In this document: one piece after another, positions 22,123-22,273 of the stretch | How the letters are laid out: each line of letters opens with the position of its first letter | How positions within the stretch are numbered: the stretch's first letter is position 1 | Assembly (NCBI GenBank): GCA_024280785.1 | Contig: JAJRPK010000069.1 | Coordinates: forward strand, 1-22,273 | Direction: 5' to 3' | Source of the DNA: Gammaproteobacteria bacterium | GTDB taxonomy: Bacteria; Pseudomonadota; Gammaproteobacteria; Pseudomonadales; UBA7434 | DNA length: 22,273 nt | Program-made: the position numbers and the translations under genes | Notes under the pieces: model-generated | The model's database searches: none | What the model was told of the DNA's origin: nothing | What the model saw: the letters and a program-made list of their open reading frames with translations, nothing else

Positions 22123-22273
22123 ATGAAAAGTGAAGATTTACCTATCCCGTATGGTTGGTACGCTGTTTCTTATATCGATGAGTTGACTGTGGGCGAGGTA
22201 AAACCCATACACTATTTTGGTAAAGATTTGGTTTTATACCGAACTGAAAGCGGCAAAGCTGTATTGTTAGATG
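22123..22273 (+). CDS. Rieske non-heme iron oxygenase, N-terminal fragment
   Basis: Runs off the right edge; 50 residues are visible from ATG 22123, with GAGAG about 9 bases upstream. IPYGWYAVSYIDELTVGEV, then HYFGKDLVLYRTESGKAVLLD, is the start of a Rieske [2Fe-2S] domain as found in the oxygenase alpha subunits of the KshA/aromatic-ring-hydroxylating type. The expected CxH and CxxH iron-sulfur ligands would follow immediately after the edge, so they cannot be checked. Such enzymes hydroxylate aromatic, steroid or terpenoid rings with a separate reductase. Confidence 0.8.
   Translation, partial: MKSEDLPIPYGWYAVSYIDELTVGEVKPIHYFGKDLVLYRTESGKAVLLD

Overview
The window looks like chromosomal DNA of a Gram-negative gammaproteobacterium with moderate to low GC, probably a marine, aerobic heterotroph of the Cellvibrionales/Spongiibacteraceae type. 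This rests on the gene set: an OmpA-type porin with thrombospondin type 3 repeats, a CHASE2 histidine kinase next to a LysM/FecR protein, a large TonB-dependent receptor, a VPxP-CTERM surface protein, and many CoA-ester and Rieske-type catabolic genes. The lineage is an inference; there is no rRNA or tRNA to anchor it. No integrase, transposase, CRISPR array or phage gene was seen.

Layout. (1) 1-7746, envelope block, all on +: the end of an OmpR-type response regulator, a secreted LysM/FecR-domain protein, a CHASE2-PAS histidine kinase, an OmpA-family protein, an MscS channel with a terminator, and a DUF481 outer-membrane protein. The first three probably form one signalling unit. (2) 7747-13256, CoA-metabolism block: a cysteine-synthase-like gene on -, then on + a PaaI-type thioesterase, a NodN/MaoC-like hydratase, a thiolase and an SDR dehydrogenase. 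The last three supply the hydration, oxidation and thiolysis steps of a beta-oxidation cycle. (3) 13257-14096: a cold-shock protein and a strong bidirectional terminator. (4) 14097-18520: a TonB-dependent receptor and a VPIP-CTERM protein, both on -, separated by a long leader and a terminator. (5) 18521-22273: an epoxide-hydrolase-like alpha/beta hydrolase (-), a SnoaL-like protein (+), a TetR regulator (-), an SDR (+) and the start of a Rieske oxygenase (+). This reads as part of a catabolic locus for a hydrophobic ring compound (steroid-, terpenoid- or aromatic-like); the substrate cannot be read from the sequence.

The most unusual content is non-coding. Two long hairpin elements (7791-7910 and 10836-10953) share an identical 52-nt loop, but their perfect 33-bp stems differ at six positions, each compensated on the other arm. 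The loop contains two AGGGAT motifs that can each sit in a small hairpin, as in CsrA/RsmA target RNAs. The elements lie in the same orientation and bracket the cysteine synthase, thioesterase and hydratase genes. In addition, three intergenic sites carry different short tandem repeats: six 14-bp units running into the ribosome binding site of the cysteine-synthase-like gene, five 15-bp units just before the thioesterase start, and three ~16-bp units next to the cold-shock gene terminator.
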